Part shown: positions 22,689-31,205 of the stretch, in pieces | Position numbering within the stretch: the stretch's first letter is position 1 | Layout of the letters: each line of letters opens with the position of its first letter | From: a bacterium | GTDB taxonomy: Bacteria > Planctomycetota > Planctomycetia > Planctomycetales > Planctomycetaceae | Assembly (NCBI GenBank): GCA_016125225.1 | Contig: WGME01000040.1 | Location: forward strand, 1 to 56,953 | DNA: 56,953 bases | Reading direction: 5' to 3' | The notes under the pieces: generated by a model | The model's database searches: none | The model's input: the letters and a program-made list of their open reading frames with translations, nothing else | Told to the model about the DNA's origin: nothing | Program-made: the position numbers and the translations under genes

Positions 22689-23670
22689 TGTCGCGTTACA
22701 ACCGGAGGCCGAACGCCGGGATTTGTTTCAGGAAACGGCCGCGGCCATGCGTGTACATCCCGCGATTGCGGAGAAGGACTACTGGGTCTGCTGGATTTTG
22801 GACTACCTCTTTCACGACAGCACATGGAAGGCGAATCTGGCGTTCAAGGGCGGTACCAGCCTTTCCAAGGCCTACGGCCTTATCGAGCGCTTTTCCGAAG
22901 ACATCGATCTGGTGCTTGACTGGCGGATCTTGGGATACGACGAAACCGAACCGATGCGAACACGAAGTGCCACGCAACAGGACCGGCTCGGCAAGGAGGC
23001 CAACCGCCGCACGGCGGTGTTCCTCGCGAACACGCTTGCACCGGCTTTGCGCGCCGAGCTCCCTGGACGAGTAGCCGGAACGCTTGAGGTCACTGCACAA
23101 GGGGAAAATATCCTCATACACTACCCCAAGGCCTTCGCTCTCCAGACCATCCAGCCGGAGGTCCGCCTGGAAATTGGTCCTATCGCGGCGTGGCTTCCCC
23201 AGTCCGTCCGGGATATTCGTCCCTATGCCGCTGAGCAGTTTCCCCAAGCGTTCAAACAAGCCGCCACGCCGGTTCCCACGGTGGCCGCCGAACGGACATT
23301 CTGGGAAAAAGCGACCATCCTGCACCAGGAAGCCCATCGCGAACCGGAAAAGCCCATGCCATCGCGTTACTCGCGCCACTACTACGATCTGTACCGCATG
23401 AGCCTCGCGCCCGTCGCCGACGCGGCCCTCCAGCGATTCGACCTCCTGGAAGACGTGGTCGCATTCAAGAAGCAGTTCTACCGTTCGCCGTGGGCGAACT
23501 ACGACGCCGCTCGGCGCGGAACCCTGCGTTTGCTTCCGCCACGGCACAATCGGAAGGCCCTGATCGAGGACTACCGCGAAATGCGGGCCATGCTCTTTGG
23601 TTCCGTACCGGCATTTGAGGACATCGAGCACGGACTGGCCGATCTCGAACTGCGCGTGAATGCTCCCTAG
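22681..23670 (+). CDS. abiEii: AbiEii/AbiGii-family toxin (nucleotidyltransferase)
   Basis: The 329-residue protein contains 'HPAIAEKDYWVCWILDYLF', 'LAFKGGTSLSKAYGLIERFSEDIDLVL' (the GGTSLSK nucleotide-binding motif with the DxDLxL metal-binding pair) and a C-terminal 'ERTFWEKATILHQEAHR' plus 'RYSRHYYDLYRM' region, all diagnostic of AbiEii toxins. These transfer nucleotides to tRNA or other RNA and stop growth during phage infection or plasmid loss. The ATG at 22681 lies within the antitoxin's last codons. Downstream is structured repeat C, not a classical terminator. Confidence 0.93.
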   Translation: MRSVALQPEAERRDLFQETAAAMRVHPAIAEKDYWVCWILDYLFHDSTWKANLAFKGGTSLSKAYGLIERFSEDIDLVLDWRILGYDETEPMRTRSATQQDRLGKEANRRTAVFLANTLAPALRAELPGRVAGTLEVTAQGENILIHYPKAFALQTIQPEVRLEIGPIAAWLPQSVRDIRPYAAEQFPQAFKQAATPVPTVAAERTFWEKATILHQEAHREPEKPMPSRYSRHYYDLYRMSLAPVADAALQRFDLLEDVVAFKKQFYRSPWANYDAARRGTLRLLPPRHNRKALIEDYREMRAMLFGSVPAFEDIEHGLADLELRVNAP

Positions 23671-23693
23671 GAAACAGGTCGCGATCCCCTTTC

Positions 23694-24035
23694 ATGGGGC
23701 CGCTTACCGTGGCTTCCGTTGTCGCCACCGAAAGCGGCCAGGGTGTATTTTGGGCCTCCGATGACCCTGCCAGGCCATTCGAGGCCAATGTCGAGCAGTT
23801 GCACGCCGTTTGTTGCCCCCCCCTCGGACTCCGGAACCGATCCGGTAGGCGGGTGAAGCTGCGCATCGCACCGTCCTCGAACCGACGCCGCCGGGTTCCG
23901 GTGCATAGCAGACCGCGCCGCGGCCTCAAGGACACTACGCCTGCGGCGTTCCTCCTTGACCCCGCTTCAACGCGGTCCGCTCCCCGTTCTGGTCACCCGA
24001 CGACGACGGTCCGAAGACGGTAGGCGAACGGTGGT
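23694..24035 (+). repeat. Structured cassette repeat, copy C (longest)
   Basis: The first 95 bases nearly equal copy B. It then continues with blocks shared with copy A (CGGAACCGATCCGGT near 23835; CGACGACGG...GACGGTAG near 24000) and a TCAAGGA/TCCTTGA hairpin shared with 10907-10950. Several nested stems are possible, including ACGCC-TGC-GGCGT. No coding function is apparent, though the plus frame is partly open. Confidence 0.75.
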
Positions 24036-24125
24036 TTGCTTCATGTATGGCGCTATGCTCATCGAACCACACCCAGACACCCTCTGATGCGCTAACATCA
24101 CCTTGGCGCTTCGGGCGGCACACGG

Positions 24126-24148
24126 TCCCCGCGATTGCGGGAACTTTT
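24126..24148 (+). terminator. Weak terminator-like hairpin
   Basis: CCCGC, GATT, GCGGG, then AACTTTT. It is short with a brief T-run and lies between cassette repeat C and the TolC remnant. Confidence 0.4.
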
Positions 24149-24181
24149 AAGGCGCGTGGCTCGTGGTAGTAGGGAGAACGC

Positions 24182-24490
24182 TTGTGGCCGGGATTGGTTG
24201 CCAGATATGAGGCGGGAGGAATTCGAGCCGCTTGCGTTGGAGTGTCTCAATCCGTTGTATGGATAGCGACTCAGGCCAAGGTAGAACTCGACGCCAGCGA
24301 AAAGACCTGTTCCATCGACCTTGCCCGATTCAAAGGAGGAACCGCGCTTGCATTTGAAGCCCTCGATTCACAGAGCATGTCCGCACAGGCTAGATTAAGA
24401 TTCGTGGAGAGCATAGTGGACTTGAATCTCGCCCAAGCAAGGCTCCTTGCCGCAGCCGGTCTCATTAATCCCGCGCAGTTGGCAAAGTAA
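24182..24490 (+). pseudogene. C-terminal remnant of a TolC-family outer membrane efflux protein
   Basis: The frame encodes 'RYEAGGIRAA...SQSVVWIATQAKVELDASEK' and 'RFKGGTALAFEALDSQSMSAQARLRFVESIVDLNLAQARLLAAAGLI'. The last block is the C-terminal helical hairpin repeat of TolC/RND outer-membrane factors. Those proteins have 400-500 residues; only about 100 remain, and no signal peptide or first repeat is present. It marks the edge of the cassette region, where an efflux operon was probably cut away. Confidence 0.65.
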
Positions 24491-24608
24491 TTCCAATTAA
24501 TCTCGACCCCCTACCTCGGAAGAAACCGCCCAGCAATGGGCAAAACCAACTGGCCCGGAAAAGCCGATTTCTAACATTTAGGTTGGTACAGAGACGGGGA
24601 GCGCTGGG

Positions 24609-26135
24609 CTATCGCAGCCGCGCCATCAGCCATGCGAGCAGGCGCTGGCGGCCAGGGGTGAGCTTCTTGCGGTTAAAGGCGTCGGCGGCTTTTCGGATGA
24701 TATCTCCCTGGGTGGGGTAGGGGTGGATCGTGCCGCCGATGATGCCGATCTTGAGCTTGCCATTCATTGCAAGCGTGACTTCGCTGATCAGGTCTCCGGC
24801 GTGCGGAGCAACCAGCGTTGCGCCCAGGATGGTGCCGTTCGGCGCTGTATGCACCTTGAGAAAGCCGTCCGTGTGCCCCTCAAGGAGCGCCCGGTCCACG
24901 CTCTCCAGCGGAACGAACAGCGTGTCGAACGTAGTTCCGCGGTCGTGCAACTCCTGCTCGTAGGCTCCCGTATGGGCAATCTCCGGATCGGTGTACGTAC
25001 ACCACGGCAGGACAAGTTTGGAGAACTTCTTCTTCGGCAGAAAAGGGAAGAGTGCGTTCTGGACCACGATCCGTGCCCCAAAATCCGCCGTGTGCGTAAA
25101 TTTGTAGGCGGAGCAGACATCGCCCGCCGCAAAGATGGCGGGATTCTCTGTGCGTAGCGTGTCGTCCACGAGTACGCCCTTCCGCAGGTCGAATTTTACA
25201 CCCGCCGTCTCCAGCCCGATGCCTTCAACATTCGGCAGTCGGCCCGTACCGACAAGAATTTGCTCTACTGTGACTTTCTCGTCCGTCGTGCTGCATCCGA
25301 CGTCGATAATCTTGCTCTCATCTTGCTGCTCGACACGCATTATCTGCGCGCCAAGCAACACCCGCACGCCGTCCCGCCGCAAGGCATGCGCGAGAATCGC
25401 CGCTGCATCCTTATCCTCACGCGGCAGAAACTGCGCCCCACTCTCGATTAGGGTAACTTGGACCCCGAGGCGCTGGAATGCCTGGGCTAACTCACAGCCA
25501 ATGGGGCCGCCCCCAATAATAGCCATCGTTTCTGGCCGCTTCGTCAGCGAGAAAATGGTCTCGTTGGTGAGAAATCCCGCTTCGGCGAGGCCATCGATGG
25601 GTGGGACAGCAGCGCGTGCGCCCGTGGCAATAAGCGCTTTCTTGAACGTCAACCTTGCCCCATTCACCTCAATGTTGCTTCGGTCCACGAAGCGGCCATC
25701 GCCGATGAAGACATCCACGCCAAGATCCCGAAAGCGCTGGGCGGAATCATGGGTGCTGATGCCGCTGCGCAGCCTCCGCACCCGCTCCATCACGGCTGCA
25801 AAGTCCACGTCAGGTTGGTCAGCGTTCCGAATGCCGAAATCGGCAGCACTCCGGCAAGCCGACGCCATGCGCGCTGCGCTAATGAGGGCTTTGGAGGGCA
25901 CACAGCCGGTATTCAGGCAGTCGCCCCCCAAGAGATGACGCTCGACTAGGGCGACCTTCGCGCCAAGGCCGGCGCATATGGCCGCCGTAACGAGGCCCGC
26001 CGTGCCTGCTCCCAATACGACCATGTTATAGCGCCCGCTGGGCGTGGGATTCTGCCAATCAGTCGGATGAACGTTGGCCAGCAACGACTCATTGTAGGCG
26101 TCCATGGGCATAATCTTGCCGTATTCGTGGGTCAT
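24609..26135 (-). CDS. MerA-like FAD/NAD(P)-dependent disulfide oxidoreductase
   Basis: The 508-residue flavoprotein has 'VVLGAGTAGLVTAAICAGLG' (FAD), the redox-active GGDCLNTGCVPSK, 'MAIIGGGPIGCELAQAF' (NADPH), 'IFAAGDVCS' and a C-terminal dimer domain. It lacks both the N-terminal HMA domain and the C-terminal Cys pair of true mercuric reductase, so Hg(II) is not the certain substrate. Relatives of this form often occur with arsenosugar and VTT-DUF547 genes, as here. The ATG at 26135 is preceded by GGAG; an upstream frame extension is unlikely. It is the last gene of the minus-strand buf-ars unit, 92 bases after arsS. Confidence 0.88.
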   Translation of the reverse strand: MTHEYGKIMPMDAYNESLLANVHPTDWQNPTPSGRYNMVVLGAGTAGLVTAAICAGLGAKVALVERHLLGGDCLNTGCVPSKALISAARMASACRSAADFGIRNADQPDVDFAAVMERVRRLRSGISTHDSAQRFRDLGVDVFIGDGRFVDRSNIEVNGARLTFKKALIATGARAAVPPIDGLAEAGFLTNETIFSLTKRPETMAIIGGGPIGCELAQAFQRLGVQVTLIESGAQFLPREDKDAAAILAHALRRDGVRVLLGAQIMRVEQQDESKIIDVGCSTTDEKVTVEQILVGTGRLPNVEGIGLETAGVKFDLRKGVLVDDTLRTENPAIFAAGDVCSAYKFTHTADFGARIVVQNALFPFLPKKKFSKLVLPWCTYTDPEIAHTGAYEQELHDRGTTFDTLFVPLESVDRALLEGHTDGFLKVHTAPNGTILGATLVAPHAGDLISEVTLAMNGKLKIGIIGGTIHPYPTQGDIIRKAADAFNRKKLTPGRQRLLAWLMARLR

Positions 26136-26227
26136 AAGTATCTCCGTGGGATTATTTGGATTGCGGCAGGGAGTGCATGCCGCAGGTTTCGCGCGATGTG
26201 GTTGCTCGCATGCTTCTGCGATATCGA

Positions 26228-27199
26228 TCAGGCAAGTGCTCCGCCGCAGGAGGAACCGCAACCCGCCGTACAGCCAAAGCAGTGGCCTCCCGTTGATATA
26301 CGCCGGACTGCATGGGATTCGCAGAAGTCGCGGATGTGCGGCAAAGAGCGATCTTCCAGGGGCAGCTTCAGAGCGAGATTAAAGTCGCAGTCGTACAAAA
26401 GGCCGTTCCAATCCACGCTGATTTGGTGGCGGCACATTAATCCGGGCAAAGTGGCGGGATTGAAGGCATCTTCAAGCAGGGTCATGTAATCGGCCGCCCT
26501 CCCCTCCTTGCGCAGTCGCATCCAATAGCGTCCGATCGGCATGTTGGTAATCGTAATGAGCCGGGAGAATACGATGCCGTACCGTTTGCGCAGCGCTTGC
26601 CGATAGTCCGCTTCCAAAGTAGCTTGATTCGGCGGCAATGTCGCCCCGCGCGGGTTGTAGACCAAGTCGAGGGAAAGCGCTTCCCGAATGCCGTAGCCAA
26701 GCTCATTCAACCCGCGAAGCACGGCAATGCTATCTTGGAATACGCCTTGACCGCGCTGAGCGTCAACGTTGTCCTCCAGATAGCAGGGCAGCGACGCCGT
26801 GAGGCGCACCTGGTGATCGGCAAAGAATTGAGCCATCGGCTCGTATCCAGACTCCAGCAAGATGGTAAGGTTCGTCCGAACTTGGCAGCGAATGCCATAC
26901 TTGTGCAGAGCCCGAATGAATCGTGTCAGGTGGGGATTCATCTCCGGCGCGCCGCCCGTAATATCGACCAAGGCGCAGCCGCTACTCCGTGCTGCGTCAA
27001 TGACCAATTCCATGGTCGTCCAATCCATCTGCTCCTTCCGCTTCGGTCCTGCCCCTACGTGACAGTGCTCGCAAGTTAGATTGCATTGAAGGCCCACATT
27101 GACTTGAATCGTTGCTATGTCGTGGCTCCACAGAGCCGCGTCCTCGGCCTTGGCAACGTGTTCGTCGAAACGGTTCATACTGCTTTGTATAGTAACCAT
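26228..27199 (-). CDS. arsS: ArsS, radical SAM enzyme of arsenosugar biosynthesis
   Basis: The 323-residue protein has the radical SAM motif CNLTCEHCH (about residues 41-49), 'ALVDITGGAPEMNPHL', and the ArsS C-terminus with 'MCRHQISVDWNGLLYDCDFN' and 'HCFGCTAGCGSSCGGALA', a Cys-rich auxiliary cluster region. ArsS adds a deoxyadenosyl group to dimethylarsenite made by ArsM, the step toward arsenosugars; some family members carry selenocysteine in the C-terminal motif. The ATG at 27199 has GAGGGG just upstream. It lies eight bases after bufC. The partner arsM is on the same plasmid at 32353. Confidence 0.93.
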   Translation of the reverse strand: MVTIQSSMNRFDEHVAKAEDAALWSHDIATIQVNVGLQCNLTCEHCHVGAGPKRKEQMDWTTMELVIDAARSSGCALVDITGGAPEMNPHLTRFIRALHKYGIRCQVRTNLTILLESGYEPMAQFFADHQVRLTASLPCYLEDNVDAQRGQGVFQDSIAVLRGLNELGYGIREALSLDLVYNPRGATLPPNQATLEADYRQALRKRYGIVFSRLITITNMPIGRYWMRLRKEGRAADYMTLLEDAFNPATLPGLMCRHQISVDWNGLLYDCDFNLALKLPLEDRSLPHIRDFCESHAVRRISTGGHCFGCTAGCGSSCGGALA

Positions 27200-27207
27200 G
27201 TTTCCCC

Positions 27208-28152
27208 TCATAGGGTGGCTTTCGGCAAATTGCTTGGGCATATCCCTTGGATGAGCTGTAAACGCGTCCATTCCGAAAACCACCGGCGTATCTCTGCGGC
27301 AAGCATGTCATCGTCGCCCTCGAAATACTCCGCCGCTACCGCTATCGCCTTGAGCAGTGATTGCCTGTCTGCCAACCCCGAGAGCAGCTCGAATTGCGCC
27401 CGTGAGATCTCAAGGCGGCGCACCACATAATCGCGTCGAGATAGCACCAGATAAGAATCCAAAGGCGCAGGCGGTGTGGGAATAGCCTCTGTCATCGCGC
27501 TGCGCATGGCCGTGTAGAAGGCGTTTACCGGAAATCGAAAGCCGAGAAGCCGAACACAGGGCGACAGCATGAGCTGCAAGCCTGGCCAGGAAGCGGTTGG
27601 AATATCGAGGAGTGTGTCTGCGTCCAGCGTACGATGTCCCTCGATCCCGGGACCATCGAACACATGGTCCACCGCGCTTTCGAGCCTGGCAAGATCGATG
27701 AGAAAATCGGGCCAACTTGGCGTGCCCTCGGCGCCCCCTTCCTTCTCAGGCCGTGTGTTTTCAAGATAATCCGCGAAACGGTCGGCCAAGTGATTCAGCG
27801 TGTAGCTGTTCGATGGATACGCCTGCAGATACCCAAAGGCAAATCCATTGAAGGCATCCGTGCCAAGGGTTCGCTTCGTCGCGGGGAGGGTCTCGCCCAG
27901 GCATTCGATAAGCCGCGCATGGTAGGCATGCGCATAGATGGAAAGGCGCTCCTCGGCGCTCAGGTTCTTCGACGCGGTGACCATCCGTTCCAGCGTGTCG
28001 CGGGCGACTGGAACAAGACTTGATGCAGCGTCAGAGGCCGCGCCTTCCAAGACGCCATCAGGATGCGTGACGACAGCCTGAAACCATCGTTGTGCTACGG
28101 ATAAATTTGGCGCGCGAAAATCCGCATTCTCATTCGCTTCCTGCATGGGCAT
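27208..28152 (-). CDS. bufC: BufC/HvfC-like DUF2063 protein, partner of the MNIO enzyme
   Basis: The 314-residue protein begins 'LSVAQRWFQAVVTHPDGVL' and has 'RLSIYAHAYHARLIECLGETLPATKRTLG', the start of the DUF2063 'putative DNA-binding' domain. A C-terminal region of strands and helices follows ('PLDSYLVLSRRDYVVRRLEISRAQFELL'). In bufferin clusters this family pairs with the DUF692 enzyme and helps present the precursor peptide; despite its name it is not thought to bind DNA. Its start overlaps the bufB stop by one base (TAATG), so the two are translationally coupled. Confidence 0.85.
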   Translation of the reverse strand: MPMQEANENADFRAPNLSVAQRWFQAVVTHPDGVLEGAASDAASSLVPVARDTLERMVTASKNLSAEERLSIYAHAYHARLIECLGETLPATKRTLGTDAFNGFAFGYLQAYPSNSYTLNHLADRFADYLENTRPEKEGGAEGTPSWPDFLIDLARLESAVDHVFDGPGIEGHRTLDADTLLDIPTASWPGLQLMLSPCVRLLGFRFPVNAFYTAMRSAMTEAIPTPPAPLDSYLVLSRRDYVVRRLEISRAQFELLSGLADRQSLLKAIAVAAEYFEGDDDMLAAEIRRWFSEWTRLQLIQGICPSNLPKATL

Positions 28153-29087
28153 TATTCGACTTCCGCCGTGACGAAATGCAACGGTTGAGGAAGGGCGATG
28201 CCATGCGCGGGCGCTCCAGAGTCAGCGGCCTTCTCGGAAGCCATCCCCGCCGATGGAAGCTGCTCATTCATGTATTGTTTCGCCTTGAGCACTTCCTCGT
28301 GCAGCACGGGAAAGGGCGGAATATCAGCGTCCCATTCGAGCAGCGTCGAAACGCCCCCCGTGAGTTGATGCGCCAGGCGATACAAGTCCCAGACGGGATC
28401 AATCACATGGTCATTGTGCGTATCGATGAGATGGGTGGTGTAGTTCGTGTGCCCGGCCAGATGAAACTGGACGATCCGCCAGTGCGGCAGCGAACGGATG
28501 AACTCCGAAGGCTCGAGGTCATGATTGAAGCTCGATACGTAGACGTTATTCACGTCGAGCAAGAGTCCACAATCCGTATCCTCCGCCAACCGGGAAATGA
28601 ACTCTGCCTCGCTCATGCTCGAAGCGCTGAACTCGATGTAAGAACTGGGATTCTCGAGCACTATCCGCCGTTCCAAGAAGTCTTGAACAATGCGCACGCG
28701 CTCGGTCACATAACGCAGGCTTTCTTCGGTGAATGGTATGGGCAGCAAATCATGGGTGTTTCGCGAGGCGACGCCAGTCCAGCAGATATGGTCGGAGACC
28801 CACCGTGGCTGGATGGCGTCGGCGAGCGCCTTGAGCCGTCGCAGGTAGTCCATGTTCAGCGGATCCGAGGATCCTATCGAGAGAGACACCCCGTGCATGA
28901 CGACTGGGTACCGCGAGGCGATCTGCTCGAGGACTTGCCGGGGGCGTCCTTGTGAGTCCATAAAGTTCTCGCTGATAATCTCGAACCAATCCACGGCGGG
29001 CAGATGTTCGAGAATATACGGGAAGTGCACACTGCGCAGTCCCAGCCCCAACCCCAGGTTCGGGTGTCCCAGTCTAGGCTCGTTCAT
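28152..29087 (-). CDS. bufB: BufB, DUF692 multinuclear non-heme iron oxidase (MNIO)
   Basis: The 311-residue protein is a TIM-barrel DUF692 enzyme: '[16 protein letters not shown]', '[12 protein letters not shown]', '[17 protein letters not shown]', '[18 protein letters not shown]', '[10 protein letters not shown]', '[18 protein letters not shown]', '[10 protein letters not shown]' and '[20 protein letters not shown]'. The His/Asp/Glu/Asn residues in these blocks bind the iron cluster. MNIO enzymes convert cysteines of precursor peptides into copper-binding thiooxazole-type heterocycles. GAGGAG precedes the ATG at 29087. An 11-bp hairpin separates it from the precursor gene upstream. Confidence 0.93.
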   Translation of the reverse strand: MNEPRLGHPNLGLGLGLRSVHFPYILEHLPAVDWFEIISENFMDSQGRPRQVLEQIASRYPVVMHGVSLSIGSSDPLNMDYLRRLKALADAIQPRWVSDHICWTGVASRNTHDLLPIPFTEESLRYVTERVRIVQDFLERRIVLENPSSYIEFSASSMSEAEFISRLAEDTDCGLLLDVNNVYVSSFNHDLEPSEFIRSLPHWRIVQFHLAGHTNYTTHLIDTHNDHVIDPVWDLYRLAHQLTGGVSTLLEWDADIPPFPVLHEEVLKAKQYMNEQLPSAGMASEKAADSGAPAHGIALPQPLHFVTAEVE

Positions 29088-29113
29088 GTATTTGCTCCTC
29101 TTCTTGAAAACCC

Positions 29114-29139
29114 GCCGGGAGGGGAAATCCCCTCCCGGC
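29114..29139 (-). terminator. Hairpin between bufA2-like precursor and bufB (partial terminator)
   Basis: A perfect 11-bp stem, GCCGGGAGGGG with CCCCTCCCGGC, and a 4-base loop; on the minus strand it is followed by GGGTTTT. Located after the precursor gene and before bufB, it would make the precursor mRNA more abundant than the enzyme mRNA, a common layout in RiPP operons. Confidence 0.75.
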
Positions 29140-29158
29140 GCGAAATAGTCACTTTCGG

Positions 29159-29641
29159 CTACGCGGCCGGAGCCGCGCCTACCATCTTGTCGTTGTCCTT
29201 CATCAATTGCTCGAATTGTTTGCGCGCCAGGTCCCATGTGGACTGCTTCAGCGGAACGGCGCAATGCCCCTTGCCAGAGCAGGTGTTCTGTCCGGGATAG
29301 CCTCCACAGCCCCCCTGCCCTTTGCACTCATTCATGGTGTTGCAGGAGTGCGCAACCGCCGTTGCACAGGAGCCTTGTCCCGCGCAGACGTGCTCCCCCT
29401 TGCCTTCCGTCTTGCAGGCGTTGAGGCCGCGGCACACGTTCTTGTCCTGCAGCAGCAGGCCAGGATCGACATTGATCACGGGGCCCTCGCCCGCCGCCGG
29501 GGCGGCGGCCTTGGTGGAACCTGCGGCTTTTGCCCCCTTCTTCTCCGAAGCGGCGGCGATGCCGCCCACCGCCATCATACCTCCAACGGCGGCGGCGGCA
29601 AGCCTCGTAAAGTCCCTGCGTGAAACATCTTTGTGTTCCAT
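29159..29641 (-). CDS. bufA2: BufA2-like bufferin precursor: Tat-exported, Cys-rich metallophore peptide
   Basis: The 160-residue protein has a twin-arginine signal ([21 protein letters not shown]), an Ala/Lys-rich linker and a cysteine-rich core with repeated short motifs: '[15 protein letters not shown]', '[16 protein letters not shown]', '[12 protein letters not shown]', '[13 protein letters not shown]'. Eleven cysteines occur in about 65 residues. This is the pattern of BufA2 precursors, whose cysteines are modified by BufB so that the exported product sequesters copper. It is the first gene of the minus-strand operon; its promoter is the conserved motif at 29738-29768. Substrate metal is inferred, not shown. 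Confidence 0.8.
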   Translation of the reverse strand: MEHKDVSRRDFTRLAAAAVGGMMAVGGIAAASEKKGAKAAGSTKAAAPAAGEGPVINVDPGLLLQDKNVCRGLNACKTEGKGEHVCAGQGSCATAVAHSCNTMNECKGQGGCGGYPGQNTCSGKGHCAVPLKQSTWDLARKQFEQLMKDNDKMVGAAPAA

Positions 29642-29737
29642 AATCCGTGCTCCTTGTAACGCCGCACTTCAAACGCGGCTGGTTGAATTCCATGCCGACT
29701 GGCGGACTGCGCCGTGCGGCTCTTCCGAATACTGGGC

Positions 29738-29768
29738 ATGCATTCGATCGAGGCAAAAAGCCATGTCA
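29738..29768 (-). promoter_or_regulatory. Conserved bipartite promoter motif, copy 1 (bufA2)
   Basis: Read on the minus strand: TGACATGG, exactly 15 bases, GAATGCAT. The same motif with the same spacing occurs upstream of tlpA (34248-34278) and of the VTT-DUF547 gene (34343-34373). It ends about 97 bases before the bufA2 start codon. T precedes the first box, giving TTGACA. Confidence 0.75.
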
Positions 29769-29849
29769 ACCATTACTCGTGGAAGTGTCCCGCAGATGCC
29801 ATGTCGGCAACGGGAGCGCCGAAGGCTCCGATCTGGAGCATAGACTAGC

Positions 29850-30248
29850 TCAGTTGCCCGACAGCGAGTCCAAGATTGGGCAAGAAATTCCGGTGGATGT
29901 TGAATCACATTGAGCAAGAAGGTTCAGCAATGCTTTTCTGATCGCTGTTAGATCCGAGAGCTTCTGTTCGATAAGGGCGAGCTTGTCGAGCGCAAACTCT
30001 TGTGTTTCTGCGCAATTGTTCGCCTCATCTAACTGCAACAAATGGGCAATCTCCGCCAACGTGAAGCCAAGCGTCTGTGCCCGCTTAATGAAAAGCACGC
30101 GTCTCACGTGTTGCGTGGCGTATTGGCGGACACCGCCATGAGGCTTTTGCGGCTCGTCCAACAGTCCCCTGCGTTGATAGTAGCGAACGCTCTCGACGTT
30201 TACTCTCGCCGCCTGGGCGAGTTTACTAATCGTCATTGCAGGCGACAT
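29850..30248 (-). CDS. merR: MerR mercury-responsive activator/repressor
   Basis: The 132-residue protein has the MerR winged helix ('MTISKLAQAARVNVESVRYYQRRGLL') and dimer helix. All three Hg-binding cysteines of true MerR are present: in 'NNCAET', 'LAQCDSTS' and 'GISCPILDSL'. Bound Hg(II) lets MerR untwist the mer promoter. The ATG at 30248 has AGGAG eight bases upstream. The gene is divergent from merTP, with the operator at 30260-30291 between them. A further methionine four codons in is also possible as start. Confidence 0.92.
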   Translation of the reverse strand: MSPAMTISKLAQAARVNVESVRYYQRRGLLDEPQKPHGGVRQYATQHVRRVLFIKRAQTLGFTLAEIAHLLQLDEANNCAETQEFALDKLALIEQKLSDLTAIRKALLNLLAQCDSTSTGISCPILDSLSGN

Positions 30249-30259
30249 AAAGATTCTCC

Positions 30260-30291
30260 TTGACTCCGTACCAAGGTACGGAGTGCAGAAT
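30260..30291 (+). promoter_or_regulatory. mer operator-promoter
   Basis: TTGACT (30260-30265) and CAGAAT (30286-30291) are 20 bases apart, the overlong spacing needed for MerR control. Between and over them lies a perfect 10-bp inverted repeat, ACTCCGTACC-AA-GGTACGGAGT, close to the classical mer operator. It drives merTP rightward. Confidence 0.9.
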
Positions 30292-30326
30292 ACCGAATGA
30301 CAAGCAATGAATGCGAGAAAACAACG

Positions 30327-30956
30327 ATGACTCTTAAGTTCTCGGGTAAGACTGCTCTTTTTGCGGGACTGGCGGCAGCAGCGGGCGCATCCGCGTGTTG
30401 CATAGGACCCTTAGTGCTTCTGGCGTTCGGAATCGGCGGCGCATGGGCCGGGGGCTTTGCAGCGTTGGAGCAATATCGCTTCCTTTTTGTGCCCATGACT
30501 TTCGTGTTTCTTGGCCTTGCCTATCGGCAATTGTATGCGCGGCGGCTCGCTTGCGATCCCGATGTACCTTGCGCTGAGCCGAGGAGCGTCCACTTCCGGC
30601 GGCTTTTGTTCTGGGTCATTGCGGGACTCTCGCTGGCTCTAGTCCTGTTCCCATACATCGCGACAAAGATCTATGTGAACAATGAAGAAAATGAGGCCGT
30701 GAATCTTCGCGATTCTTCCCACGTGTCCTCGCAAACAATCATACTGAAGATTGACAACATGACTTGCGAGGTGTGTGCGGCTTCCGTCCGAAAAGCCCTG
30801 AACGGGTTGCAGGGCGTTCATGAGTCTCGCGTGAACGTTGAGACGAGGCTCGCCAGAATCACTTTTGATCCCGTTTTAGTATCCCGGGACGAGTTGACCA
30901 AGGCTATCGAGAGGGCCGGGTATCCCTCCTCAATGCAAAAGGATGTTCTTCCATGA
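30327..30956 (+). CDS. merTP: MerT-MerP fusion, mercuric ion transporter with C-terminal HMA domain
   Basis: The 209-residue protein has an N-terminal MerT domain with three or four membrane helices. It includes the first-helix cysteine pair (ASACCIGPL) and a second pair in the loop (ACDPDVPCAE). A linker leads to an HMA domain (about 140-209) with the metal site MTCEVC and 'AASVRKALNGLQGVHESRVNVETRLA'. MerT moves Hg(II) inward and MerP binds it in the periplasm; fused forms are known. The ATG at 30327 is preferred because an earlier ATG (30297) would precede the predicted transcript start. It overlaps the next gene by four bases. Confidence 0.9.
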   Translation: MTLKFSGKTALFAGLAAAAGASACCIGPLVLLAFGIGGAWAGGFAALEQYRFLFVPMTFVFLGLAYRQLYARRLACDPDVPCAEPRSVHFRRLLFWVIAGLSLALVLFPYIATKIYVNNEENEAVNLRDSSHVSSQTIILKIDNMTCEVCAASVRKALNGLQGVHESRVNVETRLARITFDPVLVSRDELTKAIERAGYPSSMQKDVLP

Positions 30957-31159
30957 ATGAAGTAATCGGTGAGTCACTAATCACCTGTCCGGAATGCGGG
31001 TTTGTGAAATGCGAATCGATGCCCAAAGATGCATGCCGTTTCTTCTACCAATGCAACCAGTGCAAGACCCAGTTGCGACCCAAGCCTGGCGACTGTTGCG
31101 TGTTTTGCTCCTATGGTTCGGTCAAGTGCCCGCCCGTACAATTGACGGGTAGATGCTAA
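30953..31159 (+). CDS. GDCCVxC-domain protein of mer operons
   Basis: The 68-residue Cys-rich protein contains 'TCPECGFVKCESMP', 'YQCNQCKTQL', 'PGDCCVFCSYGSVKCPP' and a C-terminal GRC. The GDCCVxC motif names this family of small mercury-associated proteins, some of which carry selenocysteine. Paired cysteines suggest a metal or zinc site. The start overlaps merTP (ATGA), so it is co-translated. It is the last gene of the short mer operon; no merA follows directly, though a MerA-like flavoprotein is encoded at 24609. Confidence 0.87.
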   Translation: MNEVIGESLITCPECGFVKCESMPKDACRFFYQCNQCKTQLRPKPGDCCVFCSYGSVKCPPVQLTGRC

Positions 31160-31205
31160 GCGCCGTTTCAGTTTCAGCAAATGGCCACGAAGAGAACTTC
31201 GCACG

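Noticed and set aside
23694-24023. Plus-strand frame starting ATGGGGCCG in cassette repeat C (and the same in B)
   Set aside because: The changes between copies follow base pairing (V to E with T to S), not protein conservation, and the downstream part is low-complexity basic sequence.
18795-24035. Integron attC interpretation of the cassette repeats
   Set aside because: No RYYYAAC/GTTRRRY core sites flank the hairpins, and no integron-type integrase with its extra domain was seen. Cassette-like behaviour remains possible by another mechanism.
24609-26135. Calling the flavoprotein a true mercuric reductase MerA
   Set aside because: It lacks the N-terminal HMA domain and the C-terminal vicinal cysteines that deliver Hg(II), and it is not in the mer operon.
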